From Ramlibacter tataouinensis (lineage in GTDB: Bacteria > Pseudomonadota > Gammaproteobacteria > Burkholderiales > Burkholderiaceae_C): a DNA stretch of 64,000 nt. Position numbers and translations under genes: made by a program. Shown here piece by piece: positions 25,387-34,062 of this stretch. Numbering within the stretch: the stretch's first letter is position 1; each line of letters starts with the position of its first letter. The DNA lies in NCBI RefSeq assembly GCF_027941915.1, contig NZ_CP116009.1, positions 868,001 to 932,000 of the forward strand. The letters are read 5' to 3'. Below the pieces are notes generated by a model. The model did no database searches. It had not been told where the DNA came from and was given only the letters and a program-made list of their open reading frames with translations.

Positions 25387-25845
25387 ATGGGCAAGTCCGA
25401 TCGTGAGCGCAGGCACCGCGCCAACCTGGAGCGCATCAACCGCATCCAGCAGGTGGTGGGCCGCGGCGACTGCATGCGGGTCGATCACGAAGGCACGCTG
25501 CTGGAGCGGGCGCGCCTGATGGCCGACGAGTACCGATCGCACCAGGCCACCGAAGCCGGCCTGCTGGCGTTCGCTCGCCTGCTGCGGGTGGCCGAAGAGC
25601 AGGTCTCGCCGCACGCGCGCGACGTGGCGGTCTTCATCTCCGCCGTCTGGAGCAACCAGCCGCTGCCGATCGCCACGCTGCGCGGGCTGGACATCGCCAC
25701 CGGCGACGACATGCTGGCGGTGCTGGACGCCTGGCGGTTCGCCCGGCTCAACCTGGTCGAACACGTCGAAGGCGGGCCGCGACGCGTGGCCCACGTGGTC
25801 GGCCGCTGGCTGCCTAGGCTCGCGCCGGCCCCGGCAGCACCCTGA
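25387..25845 (+). CDS. conserved hypothetical protein
   Basis: The 152-residue protein starts at ATG 25387 behind a very strong AAAGGGGG site. It has a charged N-terminal helix (GKSDRERRHRANLERINRIQ) and a compact helical domain with EAGLLAFARLLRVAEE and LRGLDIATGDDMLAVLDAWR. The second half resembles an uncharacterised beta-proteobacterial helical family (recalled as DUF7673-like, unverified). No signal peptide or membrane segment is seen. Its 3' end overlaps the convergent MFS gene by 32 bases, unusual for this compact but tidy genome. Confidence 0.65.
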   Translation: MGKSDRERRHRANLERINRIQQVVGRGDCMRVDHEGTLLERARLMADEYRSHQATEAGLLAFARLLRVAEEQVSPHARDVAVFISAVWSNQPLPIATLRGLDIATGDDMLAVLDAWRFARLNLVEHVEGGPRRVAHVVGRWLPRLAPAPAAP

Positions 25846-27073
25846 AGCCGGCCGCGGCCAGCGCCAGCATCAGCGCGATGGCGCCGAGCACCGCCTGGTA
25901 GGTCTCGACCTGCCAGGCCGGCGCGGCCGCCGCCACCAGCCCGGTGAGCCACTGCACCAGCGCCACGCCCAGGAACAGCGCCATCGTGAAGACCGCCATC
26001 GCGCGCCCGATCATCCGCGCCGGGTAGGCCGATCGCACGTCGGCGTACTGCAGCACGATGTAGCCCGCCACCAGGCTCATGACGATGCTCACCACCACGT
26101 CGACCGCGGCCTGCCGGTTGAAGGCCATCGCCGCATACATGGCCGCCACCAGCAGGGTGTAGCCGACCAGCCAGCGACGGCGCAGCGCCTCGCCGGGGTC
26201 GAGCCGGCCGAACAGCGGCGGCCCCAGCATGCCCATGACGGACACGGCCAGCGCCACGTGGCCGGCCTGCACCAGCGTGAAGCCGTGCCGCTCCACCAGC
26301 ATCGGCCCGAGCCAGAGGCCGCGCAGCGCCAGGAACGACGCATAGGTGAAGGTCGCCAGCACCAGGATGCCCCAGGTGTGGCGCAGCGCAAACAGCTCGC
26401 CATAGCCACGCAGCGCCGCCAGCACGCCCGCTGGCGCCGGCGTGCCCGCGGGGATGGGCGGCTCGTCGACCAGCCACCAGATCGCCAGCCAGGCGGCCAG
26501 CGAGCCGGCCGCCAGCGCCAGGTAGCCGGCGCGCCAGGACGTGGCCTCGACCAGCCAGGCCAGCGGCGTGCCGGTCAGCAGCAAGCCGACCGAGCCGATC
26601 CCCAGCACGGCGCCGGACACGGCGGCAAAGCGCTCGCCCGCAAAGCGGCGCGCGATGAACACGGTGCAGACCAGGAAGGCCGGGGCACAACCGACGCCGA
26701 TCACCACCTGCGCCAGCAGCAACTGACCGAAACCGTCGGCGCCGGCCGCGAGCAGCGCACCGACCACCGTGAGCGGCGATGCCGCCAGCACCGTGCGCCG
26801 AGGACCCCAGACGTCGATGCCGATGCCCATGAACAGCTGCAGGGCGCCGAAGGCGAAATGGAAGGCGCCGGCGAACAGCCCGAGCTGCTCGGGCGTGAGG
26901 CCGAACTCCTGCTGCAAGGGCGGCGCGATGATGGCCGCGACGGTGCGGTAGGCCTGGCTGAGGGCGAATCCGCAGGTCAGTGCCATCAGCATGGCCCAGG
27001 CGATGCGGTCGTTGCCGGGCGTGGAGGAAGCAGCGTGGGAGTCCAAGGAGGACGACTGTAATGGAACGTACAT
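25814..27073 (-). CDS. MFS transporter
   Basis: The 419-residue membrane protein has about twelve transmembrane segments. The loop MGIGIDVWGPRRTVLAA between segments 2 and 3 is the major facilitator motif, and AQVVIGVGCAPAFLVCTVFI carries the G-rich segment 4. The N-terminus is Ser/Thr-rich (VPLQSSSLDSHAASSTPGND) before helix 1. Substrate unknown. It starts at ATG 27073, 28 bases from the divergent NAD(P)H oxidoreductase gene, so the two may share control. Confidence 0.83.
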   Translation of the reverse strand: MYVPLQSSSLDSHAASSTPGNDRIAWAMLMALTCGFALSQAYRTVAAIIAPPLQQEFGLTPEQLGLFAGAFHFAFGALQLFMGIGIDVWGPRRTVLAASPLTVVGALLAAGADGFGQLLLAQVVIGVGCAPAFLVCTVFIARRFAGERFAAVSGAVLGIGSVGLLLTGTPLAWLVEATSWRAGYLALAAGSLAAWLAIWWLVDEPPIPAGTPAPAGVLAALRGYGELFALRHTWGILVLATFTYASFLALRGLWLGPMLVERHGFTLVQAGHVALAVSVMGMLGPPLFGRLDPGEALRRRWLVGYTLLVAAMYAAMAFNRQAAVDVVVSIVMSLVAGYIVLQYADVRSAYPARMIGRAMAVFTMALFLGVALVQWLTGLVAAAAPAWQVETYQAVLGAIALMLALAAAGFRVLPGPARA

Positions 27074-27101
27074 CCGGGCCCGCCGCGGGTAGCATCGCCG
27101 C

Positions 27102-27692
27102 ATGAGCCGAAAGATCCTGATCCTGCAGGGCCACCCGGACGCGACGGCGCCGCACCTGTGCCATGCGCTGGCCGAGAGCTACGCCGCCGGGGCGCGCGAG
27201 GCCGGCCACGAGGTGCGCCTGCTGGACATCGCCCGCTTCGACTTTCCGCTGTTGCGCAGCCAGCAGGCCTGGGAGCACGGCGAAGTGCCGGCGGCGCTGG
27301 CGCCGGCGCAGCAGGACATCCGATGGGCCGAGCACCTGGTGCTGTTCTTCCCGCTCTGGCTGGGCGACATGCCGGCGCTGGTGAAGGGCTTCCTGGAACA
27401 GGTGGCGCGCCCGGGGTTTGCCTTCGAGTACTCCGATCGGGGCCCCGCCTTCACGCGCAAGGGACTCAAGGGCCGTTCGGCCCGCGTGGTCTGCACCATG
27501 GGCATGCCGGCGCTGGTCTACCGCTGGTACTTCCGCGCCCACAGCATCCGCTCGCTGGAGCGCAACATCCTCGGCTTCGTCGGCATCGCGCCGGTCCACG
27601 AGACGCTGATCGGCGGCGTGGGCGACTTGAAGGCCGCCGACGCCGCGAAGTGGATGCAGAAGCTGCGGCGCCTGGGCGAGCAGGCGGCCTGA
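27102..27692 (+). CDS. flavodoxin-like NAD(P)H dehydrogenase (NQO1/MdaB type)
   Basis: The 196-residue protein has the flavodoxin-like fold of NAD(P)H:quinone reductases. KILILQGHPDATAPHLCHAL is the FMN/FAD phosphate region, VLFFPLWLGDMPALVKGFLE the second flavin motif, and VCTMGMPALVYRWYF the third. It probably reduces quinones or electrophiles in two-electron steps. Ending six bases before the convergent xerD stop, it is divergent from the MFS gene. The ATG at 27102 lacks a strong ribosome site. Confidence 0.85.
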   Translation: MSRKILILQGHPDATAPHLCHALAESYAAGAREAGHEVRLLDIARFDFPLLRSQQAWEHGEVPAALAPAQQDIRWAEHLVLFFPLWLGDMPALVKGFLEQVARPGFAFEYSDRGPAFTRKGLKGRSARVVCTMGMPALVYRWYFRAHSIRSLERNILGFVGIAPVHETLIGGVGDLKAADAAKWMQKLRRLGEQAA

Positions 27693-27698
27693 ACGGCG

Positions 27699-28625
27699 CT
27701 AGCCGCGCGGGTGGTGCTGGGCGTGCAGCACCTTCAGCCGCTCGCGCGCCACGTGGGTGTAGATGGTGGTGGTGGAGATGTCGGCGTGCCCCAGCAGCAT
27801 CTGCACGGCGCGCAGGTCGGCGCCGTGGTTCAGCAGGTGGGTCGCGAAGGCGTGGCGCAGCGTATGCGGCGACAGCGGCGCCGTGATGCCGGCCGCCTTC
27901 GCGTGCTTGCGCACCAGCACCCAGAACATGGCGCGCGTCATGCCCTGGCCGCGCGCGGTGACGAACAGGTCCTCGCTCTGCCGGCCGGCCAGGATGGCGC
28001 CGCGCGCCTCGGCGAGGTAGCGCACGATCCAGTCGCGCGCGACCTGGCCGAACGGCACCAGGCGCTCCTTGCTGCCCTTGCCCATCACGCGCACCACGTG
28101 CTCGGCCATGCCCAGGTGGATCACCTTCAGCGGCACCAGCTCGCTCACCCGCAGCCCGCTGGCGTACATCAGCTCCAGCATGGCGCGGTCGCGCAGGCCC
28201 AGCGGCGTGTCCACGTCGGGCGCGCCCAGCAGGGCCTCGACCTGGGCCTCGGTCAGGGTGCGCGGCACCCGCAGTTGCCGCTTGGCCGACTCCAGCTTCA
28301 GCGTCGGATCCGCGTCCACCAGCCGCTGGCGCAGCGCCCAGCGGAAGTAGCGCCGGAACACGGCCAGCCGCCGGTTGGCCGAGGTCGCCTTGGTCTTGTC
28401 GTGCCGCGCGGCGAAGTAGGCCTGCAGGTCGGCCTCGGTCGTGCCCTCCAGCGTGCCGCCGCGGCCGCCCAGCCACTGCGCGTACAGCGTCAGGTCGCGC
28501 CGGTAGGCGGCCAGCGTGTTGCGCGCCAGCCCCTCTTCCAGCCAGAGCGCGTCGATGAAGTCGTCGACGGAAGCGAACAAGCCGCCCGAGGGCGGCCTGC
28601 TGCGGGGCGCGGCCTGTGCAGCCAC
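27699..28625 (-). CDS. xerD: site-specific tyrosine recombinase XerD
   Basis: The 308-residue recombinase resolves chromosome dimers at dif with XerC. The N-terminal SAM-like domain has DDFIDALWLEEGLARNTLAAY. The catalytic set is complete: Arg159 (SGLRVSEL), Lys183 (GKGSKERLVP), His254 and Arg257 (LSPHTLRHAF), His280 (LLGHADIS) and the nucleophile Tyr289 (TTIYTHV). The start is unsure: GTG 28625 gives the full frame, but a terminator-like hairpin overlaps codons 10-15, and TTG 28580 just after it would still leave a workable protein. A chromosomal housekeeping gene, distinct from the integrase at 50459. Confidence 0.92.
   Translation of the reverse strand: MAAQAAPRSRPPSGGLFASVDDFIDALWLEEGLARNTLAAYRRDLTLYAQWLGGRGGTLEGTTEADLQAYFAARHDKTKATSANRRLAVFRRYFRWALRQRLVDADPTLKLESAKRQLRVPRTLTEAQVEALLGAPDVDTPLGLRDRAMLELMYASGLRVSELVPLKVIHLGMAEHVVRVMGKGSKERLVPFGQVARDWIVRYLAEARGAILAGRQSEDLFVTARGQGMTRAMFWVLVRKHAKAAGITAPLSPHTLRHAFATHLLNHGADLRAVQMLLGHADISTTTIYTHVARERLKVLHAQHHPRG
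28576..28596 (-). terminator. terminator-like hairpin after the TctC gene, inside the xerD 5' end
   Basis: On the minus strand GCCGCC-CTCG-GGCGGC is followed by TTGTT. The stem equals that of the terminator at 11886-11901. It lies about 40 bases after the TctC stop but inside the first codons of the longest xerD frame. Confidence 0.45.
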
Positions 28626-28635
28626 TCGAAGCGGA

Positions 28636-29607
28636 TCAGTCGAGGCGCAGCTTGGCGCTGTCGACCACCTTCTTGTACACCTCGAACTCGGCCTTGATCT
28701 GCTGCGCGAACTGCTCGGGGGTGTTGGCGATGATCAGCGAACCGGTGTCCTCGATGCGCTTGCGCACCGCCGGCTCCTGCAGCGCCTTGACGGTGCCGGC
28801 GTGGACCTTGTCGACGACTTCCTTGGGCAGCCCCTTGGGCCCCAGGATGCCGTAGTAGGCCATGCGGTTGACCGGCTCCAGGCCGACTTCCTTGAAGGTG
28901 GGCACGTTGGGCAGGTCCTTCAGCCGCTGCGGCGCCGCCACCACGATCGGCACCAGCCGGCCTTCCTTGATGAAGGGCAGCGCCGAGGGCAGGTTGTCGA
29001 AGATCACCGGCACCTGGCCGGCCACCACGTCGTTGAGGGCCGGGCCCGCGCCGCGATAGGGGATGTGCGTGATGAAGGTGGCCGACAGGCTCTTGTACAG
29101 CTCCATCTGCAGGTGGCCGATGCCGCCGGTGCCGGACGATGCGTACGAGTAGCGGCCCGGGTTCTTCTTCAGCTCGGCGACGAAGGCCTGGTAGTCCTTC
29201 GCCGGGAAGCTGGGGTGCACCGCGATGATGTTGGGCGTGGCCGCGATGTTGATGATCGGCGTGAAGTCGGTCGTCGGGTTGTACGGGATCTTGGTGTTGA
29301 TCGCCGGGTTGGCCGCGGTGGTGGAGACGGTGGCGACGCCGAGCTCGTAGCCGTCGGGCGTGGCGCGCGTGGTCTGGGTGGCGCCGATCACGCCGCCGCC
29401 GCCGGCCTTGTTCTCGACGATCACGTTCTGACCCAGGGCCTTGCCCAGCGGCTCCGAGATCACGCGGGCGATGATGTCGGTGGTGCCGCCCGGGGCGAAC
29501 GGCACGACCAGCTTGACCGGCTTGGTCGGGTAGCTCTGGGCCAGGGCGGGGCCGGCGGCCACCGCCAGCGAGGCGGCGGCAACGGCAATCCAGTCTCGGC
29601 GTTTCAT
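28636..29607 (-). CDS. tripartite tricarboxylate transporter substrate-binding protein (Bug/TctC family)
   Basis: The 323-residue periplasmic binding protein has a signal peptide cleaved near residue 23 ([10 protein letters not shown]), then the Bug-family start [20 protein letters not shown]. Motifs [27 protein letters not shown] and [19 protein letters not shown] are typical ligand-loop regions. TctA/TctB membrane partners are not nearby, which is common for the very expanded Bug family of Burkholderiales. AAGGAGA precedes the ATG at 29607. The gene is divergent from an AEC transporter, with a candidate operator between them. Confidence 0.9.
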   Translation of the reverse strand: MKRRDWIAVAAASLAVAAGPALAQSYPTKPVKLVVPFAPGGTTDIIARVISEPLGKALGQNVIVENKAGGGGVIGATQTTRATPDGYELGVATVSTTAANPAINTKIPYNPTTDFTPIINIAATPNIIAVHPSFPAKDYQAFVAELKKNPGRYSYASSGTGGIGHLQMELYKSLSATFITHIPYRGAGPALNDVVAGQVPVIFDNLPSALPFIKEGRLVPIVVAAPQRLKDLPNVPTFKEVGLEPVNRMAYYGILGPKGLPKEVVDKVHAGTVKALQEPAVRKRIEDTGSLIIANTPEQFAQQIKAEFEVYKKVVDSAKLRLD

Positions 29608-29669
29608 TCGAAGGTCTCCTTGAGGGTGGTTGTTCTTGACGGGGGGCCATCCTACAGGGCGGCGCGCCA

Positions 29670-29688
29670 TGTAAACCTGTGGATTACA
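29670..29688. promoter_or_regulatory. candidate operator TGTAA-N9-TTACA between TctC and AEC genes
   Basis: The 19-base sequence TGTAAACCTGTGGATTACA has perfect five-base inverted arms. It lies in the 120-base divergent gap, 63 bases from the TctC start and 40 from the AEC start. A/T-rich arms stand out in this GC-rich sequence, and a dimeric regulator is plausible; no regulator gene is adjacent. Confidence 0.4.
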
Positions 29689-29727
29689 CATAGGGGAGAA
29701 CCCCGAACGGCCCCGCTATGCTCAGGC

Positions 29728-30633
29728 GTGGACATCGCTCGCCTGCTGTTTCCGGACTTCTCGCTGATCGCCCTCGGCTACCTCGTGTGCCGCTTCACGC
29801 CGCTGGACCGCGGCGTCTGGGAACCGGTCGAGCGGCTCGTCTACTACTTCCTGTTCCCGGTCCTGCTGTTCCACTCGATCGTGCGCACGCCGCTGCAGCT
29901 CGGGCCGGCCTCCAGCCTGATCGGAGCCGGGCTGCTGCTGGGGCTGGCCGGCATCGCCATGGCCTACGCCATCCCGCACCTGCCCGGCTTGCGCCGGCAC
30001 GTCGACCGGCGCGAACACGCCGCCGCCGCCCAGGTGGCCTTCCGCTTCAACTCCTTCATCGCGCTGGCCATGGCCGGCCGGCTGGGCGGCGACGCGGGCC
30101 TGCAGCTGGTCGCGGTGCTGATCGGCGTGTGCGTGCCCATCATGAACGTGGGCGCGGTGTGGCCGATGGCGCGCCACGCGCAGACCGGCGTCGTGGCGGC
30201 GCTGGTGCGCAACCCGCTGATCGTCGCCACCGTCGGCGGGTTGATTGCCAACCTGGCGGGGCTGCGCATCCCGGCCTTGCTGGAGCCGATCGTCGCGCGC
30301 CTGGGCAGCAGCTCGCTGGCGCTGGGTTTGATGGCCGCCGGCGCGGGCCTGCAACTGGGCAGCCTGGCGCGCTCGCGCACGCTGTCGGCGGCGGTGCTGG
30401 GCATCCGCCACCTGCTGATGCCACTGGTGGCCTTCGGGCTGGTCCTGCTGTTCCGGCTCGATCCGCTGCAGGCCACCGTGCTGCTGGTGTTCTCCGCCCT
30501 GCCGACCTCTTCCAGCGGCTACGTGCTGGCCTCGCGCATGGGCTACAACGGCTCGTACGTCGCAGGGCTGGTGACGCTGTCCACCGTGCTGGGGGTGCTC
30601 AGCCTGACGGCCGTGCTGGGACTGTCGCGTTAA
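29728..30633 (+). CDS. AEC family transporter
   Basis: The roughly 301-residue membrane protein has about ten hydrophobic segments in the auxin-efflux-carrier/malate-permease pattern. Landmarks are VYYFLFPVLLFHSIVRTPL, AFRFNSFIALAMAGRLGG, KNP-like VRNPLIVATVGGLIANLAG and the late GYVLASRMGYNGSYVAGLV. The start is not firm; GTG 29728 fits the frame and hydrophobic profile but has a poor ribosome site. Its stop overlaps that of queG by four bases (convergent). It may move an organic acid, possibly related to the neighbouring Bug protein's ligand. Confidence 0.82.
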   Translation: MDIARLLFPDFSLIALGYLVCRFTPLDRGVWEPVERLVYYFLFPVLLFHSIVRTPLQLGPASSLIGAGLLLGLAGIAMAYAIPHLPGLRRHVDRREHAAAAQVAFRFNSFIALAMAGRLGGDAGLQLVAVLIGVCVPIMNVGAVWPMARHAQTGVVAALVRNPLIVATVGGLIANLAGLRIPALLEPIVARLGSSSLALGLMAAGAGLQLGSLARSRTLSAAVLGIRHLLMPLVAFGLVLLFRLDPLQATVLLVFSALPTSSSGYVLASRMGYNGSYVAGLVTLSTVLGVLSLTAVLGLSR

Positions 30634-31721
30634 GCCGCGCCCTGCCCGAGGGCCCAGCCCGCATGCTCGCGCACAAGCTCGCTGGGGTGCGCGAGCAAGG
30701 CTTGCAGCGCGTCGCGCAAGTCGGCGTCGTCGGCCTGCCGCAGCGCGTTGCCGGCGGCCACCGCGACGTTGCGCAGCCAGCGCTCGTGGCCGATCCGGCG
30801 GATCGGGCTGCCTTCGGTGCGGCGCAGGAACTCGCCTTCGCTCCACGCCAGCAGGCTGGCCAGCGTGGCCCCGCTCATGCCGGCGCGCTCGTCGAAATCC
30901 GGCAGCGGGCTGCGGCCGGCGTACTTGTTCCAGGGACAGGCGAGCTGGCAGTCGTCGCAGCCGTAGATGCGGTTGCCCATCAGCGGCCGCAGTTCCGGCG
31001 GGATCGCCCCGGGGTGCTCGATGGTCAGGTACGAGATGCAGCGGCGCGCATCCAGCCGGCCCGGAGCGACGATCGCGCCGGTCGGGCAAGCCTCGATGCA
31101 GGCGCTGCAGGTGCCGCAATGCGCGCTGACCGGCTCGCTCGCCGGCAGCGCCAGGTCGACGTAGATCTCGCCCAGGAAGAACATCGAGCCGGCTTCGCGG
31201 CTGAGCACCAGCGTGTGCTTGCCGCGCCAGCCCTGGCCGCTGCGCGCGGCGAGTTCGGCCTCCAGCACCGGCGCCGAATCGGTGAACACGCGGTGGCCGA
31301 ACGGGCCGATGGCGCCAGCGATGCGGTCACTGAGCTTCTGCAGCCGCGCGCGCATCACCTTGTGGTAGTCGCGGCCGCGCGCATAGACCGAGACCACGCC
31401 TTCGCGCGGCGAGCGCAGGCGCTCCCATTCGATCGCCTGCCAGCCCTCGGGCGTGCCGGCAGGCAGGTAGTCCATCCGGGCCGTGACCACCGACAGCGTG
31501 CCGGGCACCAGCTCCGCCGGCCGCGCGCGCTTGAGGCCGTGGGCCTGCATGTAGGCCATCTCGCCGTGGAATCCGTTGGCCAGCCACTGCAACAGGCCCG
31601 GTTCGGCGCTGGAAAGGTCGACGCCGGCCACGCCGATTTGGGAGAATCCGAGCTCGCGGCCCCACCCACCGATGGCGGCCACCAGTGAAGGACCGTCGAT
31701 CTGAGCGCACTGCAAGGTCAC
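30630..31721 (-). CDS. queG: epoxyqueuosine reductase
   Basis: The 363-residue cobalamin- and iron-sulfur-dependent enzyme reduces epoxyqueuosine to queuosine in tRNA. VVTARMDYLPAG and VSVYARGRDYHKVMRARLQ form the N-terminal cobalamin domain. The two 4Fe-4S clusters use CGTCSACIEACPTGAI and CDDCQLACPWNK. C-terminal HEAT-like helices contain RNVAVAAGNALRQADDADLR. GTG 31721 was chosen because the longer frame upstream overlaps tsaE antisense. It is divergent from tsaE with a 45-base gap. Confidence 0.92.
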   Translation of the reverse strand: MTLQCAQIDGPSLVAAIGGWGRELGFSQIGVAGVDLSSAEPGLLQWLANGFHGEMAYMQAHGLKRARPAELVPGTLSVVTARMDYLPAGTPEGWQAIEWERLRSPREGVVSVYARGRDYHKVMRARLQKLSDRIAGAIGPFGHRVFTDSAPVLEAELAARSGQGWRGKHTLVLSREAGSMFFLGEIYVDLALPASEPVSAHCGTCSACIEACPTGAIVAPGRLDARRCISYLTIEHPGAIPPELRPLMGNRIYGCDDCQLACPWNKYAGRSPLPDFDERAGMSGATLASLLAWSEGEFLRRTEGSPIRRIGHERWLRNVAVAAGNALRQADDADLRDALQALLAHPSELVREHAGWALGQGAA

Positions 31722-31766
31722 CCGCCGATTGTAGGAACCAGCCCCCTGTCGGGCCGGTCGGGCGCC

Positions 31767-32210
31767 GTGTTGCAGTGGGCCGGCGAGGACGACACCGCCG
31801 CCTTCGCGCGGCGGCTGGCCGCCCGGCCCGCCGTCGCGCGCGCCTTCATCGAGCTGCACGGCGACCTGGGCGCGGGCAAGACCACCTTCGTGCGCCACCT
31901 GCTGCGCGCGCTCGGAGTGGCCGGGCGCATCAAGAGCCCGACCTACACCCTGGTGGAGCCCCACGAGGGGCCGGGCTTCCCGATCTGGCATTTCGACTTC
32001 TACCGCTTCGACGACCCGCGCGAGTGGGAAGACGCCGGCTTTCGCGACGTGTTCCAGCAGAGCGGCCTGAAGCTCGCCGAGTGGCCCGAAAAGGCCGCCG
32101 GCCTGCTGCCGCCGCCCGACCTGTCGCTGCACCTGGCGCTGCGGCCGGACGCTACGCGCGAAGTGCGGGTGCAGGCGCACAGCGCCACCGGGCAGGAGCT
32201 GCTGGCATGA
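31767..32210 (+). CDS. tsaE: tRNA threonylcarbamoyladenosine biosynthesis ATPase TsaE
   Basis: The 147-residue P-loop ATPase helps TsaB/TsaD make t6A in tRNAs. LHGDLGAGKTTFVRHLLRAL is its Walker A segment, followed by IKSPTYTLVEPH and HFDFYRFDDPREWEDAG, both family signatures, and a late LAEWPEKA. It starts at GTG 31767 and overlaps the amidase gene (ATGA), a conserved tsaE-amiC pairing in Gram-negatives. Confidence 0.92.
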   Translation: MLQWAGEDDTAAFARRLAARPAVARAFIELHGDLGAGKTTFVRHLLRALGVAGRIKSPTYTLVEPHEGPGFPIWHFDFYRFDDPREWEDAGFRDVFQQSGLKLAEWPEKAAGLLPPPDLSLHLALRPDATREVRVQAHSATGQELLA

Positions 32211-33568
32211 GCGCGCCCGTCCCGGCGCGCCGGACCCTGCTGCGGCACGGCACGCTGGTGCTGCTGCTGGGCACCGCGCAGATCGCGCGCGGCGCCACCA
32301 TCGTCGCCGTGCGCCTGTGGCCGGCGCCCGACTACACGCGCGTGACCATCGAGTCCGACGGCCAGCTCGTCTCGCGCCATGCCGCGATCGGCAGCCCGCC
32401 CCGGCTGGCGGTGGACATCGAGGGCATCGAGCTCAATGCCGCGCTGCGCGAGCTGGTGGCCAAGGTGCAGGCCGACGATCCGTTCATCGCCGGCATCCGG
32501 GTGGGCCAGTTCGCGCCCGGCGTGGTGCGGCTGGTGCTGGACCTGAAGCAGCCGGCGCTGCCGCAGGTCTTCACGCTGCCGCCGGTCGCCGCCTACCAGC
32601 ACCGGCTGGTGCTCGACGTGCATCCCGCGCAACCGGCCGATCCGCTGGAACAACTGATCGCACAGCACCTGGGCCAGAAGCCCGCGGCCGCGCCAGCCCC
32701 CGCCCCGGCCGCCGATCCGCTGGGCGAGCTGATGGCGCGGCACGGCGCCGGGACGGCGCGCCCGCAGCCGTCGGCCGGCGAGCCTGCTTCCCCGGCCTCG
32801 CCGGCCGCAGCCGCGGCGCCCCCGGCCGAGGCCGCCGGCAAGACCGACCGCCTGATCATTGTCGCGCTCGATCCCGGACACGGCGGCGAGGATCCCGGCG
32901 CCATCGGCCCCGGCGGCACGCGCGAGAAGGACGTGGTGCTGCAGGTCGCCCACCGCCTGCGCGACCGCATCAACGCCACCAGCATCAACGGCAACCCGAT
33001 GCGCGCGTTCCTCACCCGCGACGCCGACTTCTTCGTGCCGCTGCACGTGCGGGTGCAGAAGGCGCGCCGGGTGCAGGCCGACCTGTTCGTCAGCATCCAC
33101 GCCGACGCCTTCATCACGCCGACGGCGCGCGGCGCCAGCGTGTTCGCGCTGAGCCAGGGCGGCGCCTCCAGCTCGGCGGCCCGCTGGCTGGCCGAGAAGG
33201 AGAACCGGGCCGACCTGATCGGCGGCGTCAACGTGCGCACGCAGGACCGCCACGTGGCCCATGCGCTGCTGGACATGAGCACCACGGCCCAGATCAAGGA
33301 CAGCATCAAGCTGGGCGGCGCGCTGCTGGGCGAGATCGGCAACGTCGGCCGGTTGCACAAGCGCAACGTCGAGCAGGCCGGCTTCGCCGTACTCAAGGCG
33401 CCCGACATTCCCAGCGTGCTGGTGGAGACCGCCTTCATCAGCAACCCGGAAGAGGAAGCCAAGCTGCGCAGCGCGGCCTACCAGGACGAACTGGCCGACG
33501 CCCTGATGCGCGGCATCCGGCGCTACTTCGCAGCCAATCCGCCGCTGGCGCGCAGTCGCGCCGTCTGA
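32207..33568 (+). CDS. amiC: N-acetylmuramoyl-L-alanine amidase (AmiC type, AMIN + Amidase_3)
   Basis: The 453-residue periplasmic amidase cuts septal peptidoglycan during daughter-cell separation. The N-terminus has a twin-Arg-like start (PARRTLLRHG) and hydrophobic signal. An AMIN domain (residues about 30-145, VRLWPAPDYTRVTIES) targets the septum. A Pro/Ala-rich linker spans about 160-210. The zinc amidase domain has DPGHGGEDPGA, TREKDVVLQ, SIHADAF and the catalytic Glu in VLVETAFISNPEEE. The autoinhibitory insert expected in EnvC/NlpD-controlled amidases seems present (SSSAARWLAEKENRAD onward). A terminator candidate follows. Confidence 0.93.
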   Translation: MSAPVPARRTLLRHGTLVLLLGTAQIARGATIVAVRLWPAPDYTRVTIESDGQLVSRHAAIGSPPRLAVDIEGIELNAALRELVAKVQADDPFIAGIRVGQFAPGVVRLVLDLKQPALPQVFTLPPVAAYQHRLVLDVHPAQPADPLEQLIAQHLGQKPAAAPAPAPAADPLGELMARHGAGTARPQPSAGEPASPASPAAAAAPPAEAAGKTDRLIIVALDPGHGGEDPGAIGPGGTREKDVVLQVAHRLRDRINATSINGNPMRAFLTRDADFFVPLHVRVQKARRVQADLFVSIHADAFITPTARGASVFALSQGGASSSAARWLAEKENRADLIGGVNVRTQDRHVAHALLDMSTTAQIKDSIKLGGALLGEIGNVGRLHKRNVEQAGFAVLKAPDIPSVLVETAFISNPEEEAKLRSAAYQDELADALMRGIRRYFAANPPLARSRAV

Positions 33569-33637
33569 CCCGCCGCGCCCTGCGCGCGCCGTCAAGCCGG
33601 CACGGGGGTGCCGACACCCCCTGTCTGGCCCTTCCTA

Positions 33638-33660
33638 CAGCCCGCTGACGGGCTGCTTTC
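33638..33660 (+). terminator. candidate terminator after amiC
   Basis: CAGCCCG-CTGA-CGGGCTG is a perfect seven-pair hairpin followed by CTTTC. A second perfect hairpin, GGGGGTG-CCGA-CACCCCC, lies just upstream at 33604-33621. The T-run is short, so termination may be partial. Confidence 0.45.
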
Positions 33661-33722
33661 CACAATGCAAGGCACAGGCAGGTCGCGCCTTCCGCGGCCG
33701 TAAACCCAAGAAGGTGAACGAT

Positions 33723-33935
33723 ATGACAACCAGGCTTCTCGCGGCCGTCGTGGCCGCCGCGTCGTTGACTCTGGCCGGCTGCGGCACCATGGACCGGCAG
33801 ACCGCCGGCACGATCGGCGGTGCCGCCGTCGGCGGCGTGGTCGGCAACTCGGTGTTCGGCGGCCCGCTGGGCACGCTGGGCGGCGCCGCCGCCGGCGGCT
33901 ACATCGGCAACAAGGCCACCCAACCGAATAGGTAA
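33723..33935 (+). CDS. small glycine-zipper lipoprotein
   Basis: The 70-residue lipoprotein has a signal ending LTLAGC (Cys20), then a short glycine-zipper domain with TAGTIGGAAVGGVVGNSVFG and LGGAAAGGYIGNKA. It looks like a minimal relative of the 2TM/osmB-type outer membrane lipoproteins; a larger relative lies at 14539. The ATG at 33723 is placed eight bases after AAGAAGG; an upstream in-frame GTG at 33714 overlaps that site and is less likely. Stress induction is common for the family but not shown here. Confidence 0.75.
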   Translation: MTTRLLAAVVAAASLTLAGCGTMDRQTAGTIGGAAVGGVVGNSVFGGPLGTLGGAAAGGYIGNKATQPNR

Positions 33936-33949
33936 TTCGCGCCGGCTCG

Positions 33950-34060
33950 GTCATCTTCCGCGAAGGCGGAAGATCCAGCGCAACGCCCAACGCCAGCGCG
34001 GCCGCCGTTGCGCTGGATTGCCCCTGACGCCTGCCTCGCGCCAGGCGAGGCAGGAATGAC
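33950..34060. repeat. dispersed palindromic repeat with three hairpins
   Basis: The element is bounded by GTCAT / ATGAC. It contains three inverted repeats in a row: ATCTTCCGC / GCGGAAGAT, CCAGCGCAACG / CGTTGCGCTGG, and CCTGCCTCGC / GCGAGGCAGG. Its first 36 bases (33951-33986) match 42184-42219 at 33 positions. It separates a rightward lipoprotein from the leftward oxygenase operon. Confidence 0.65.
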
Positions 34061-34062
34061 AG

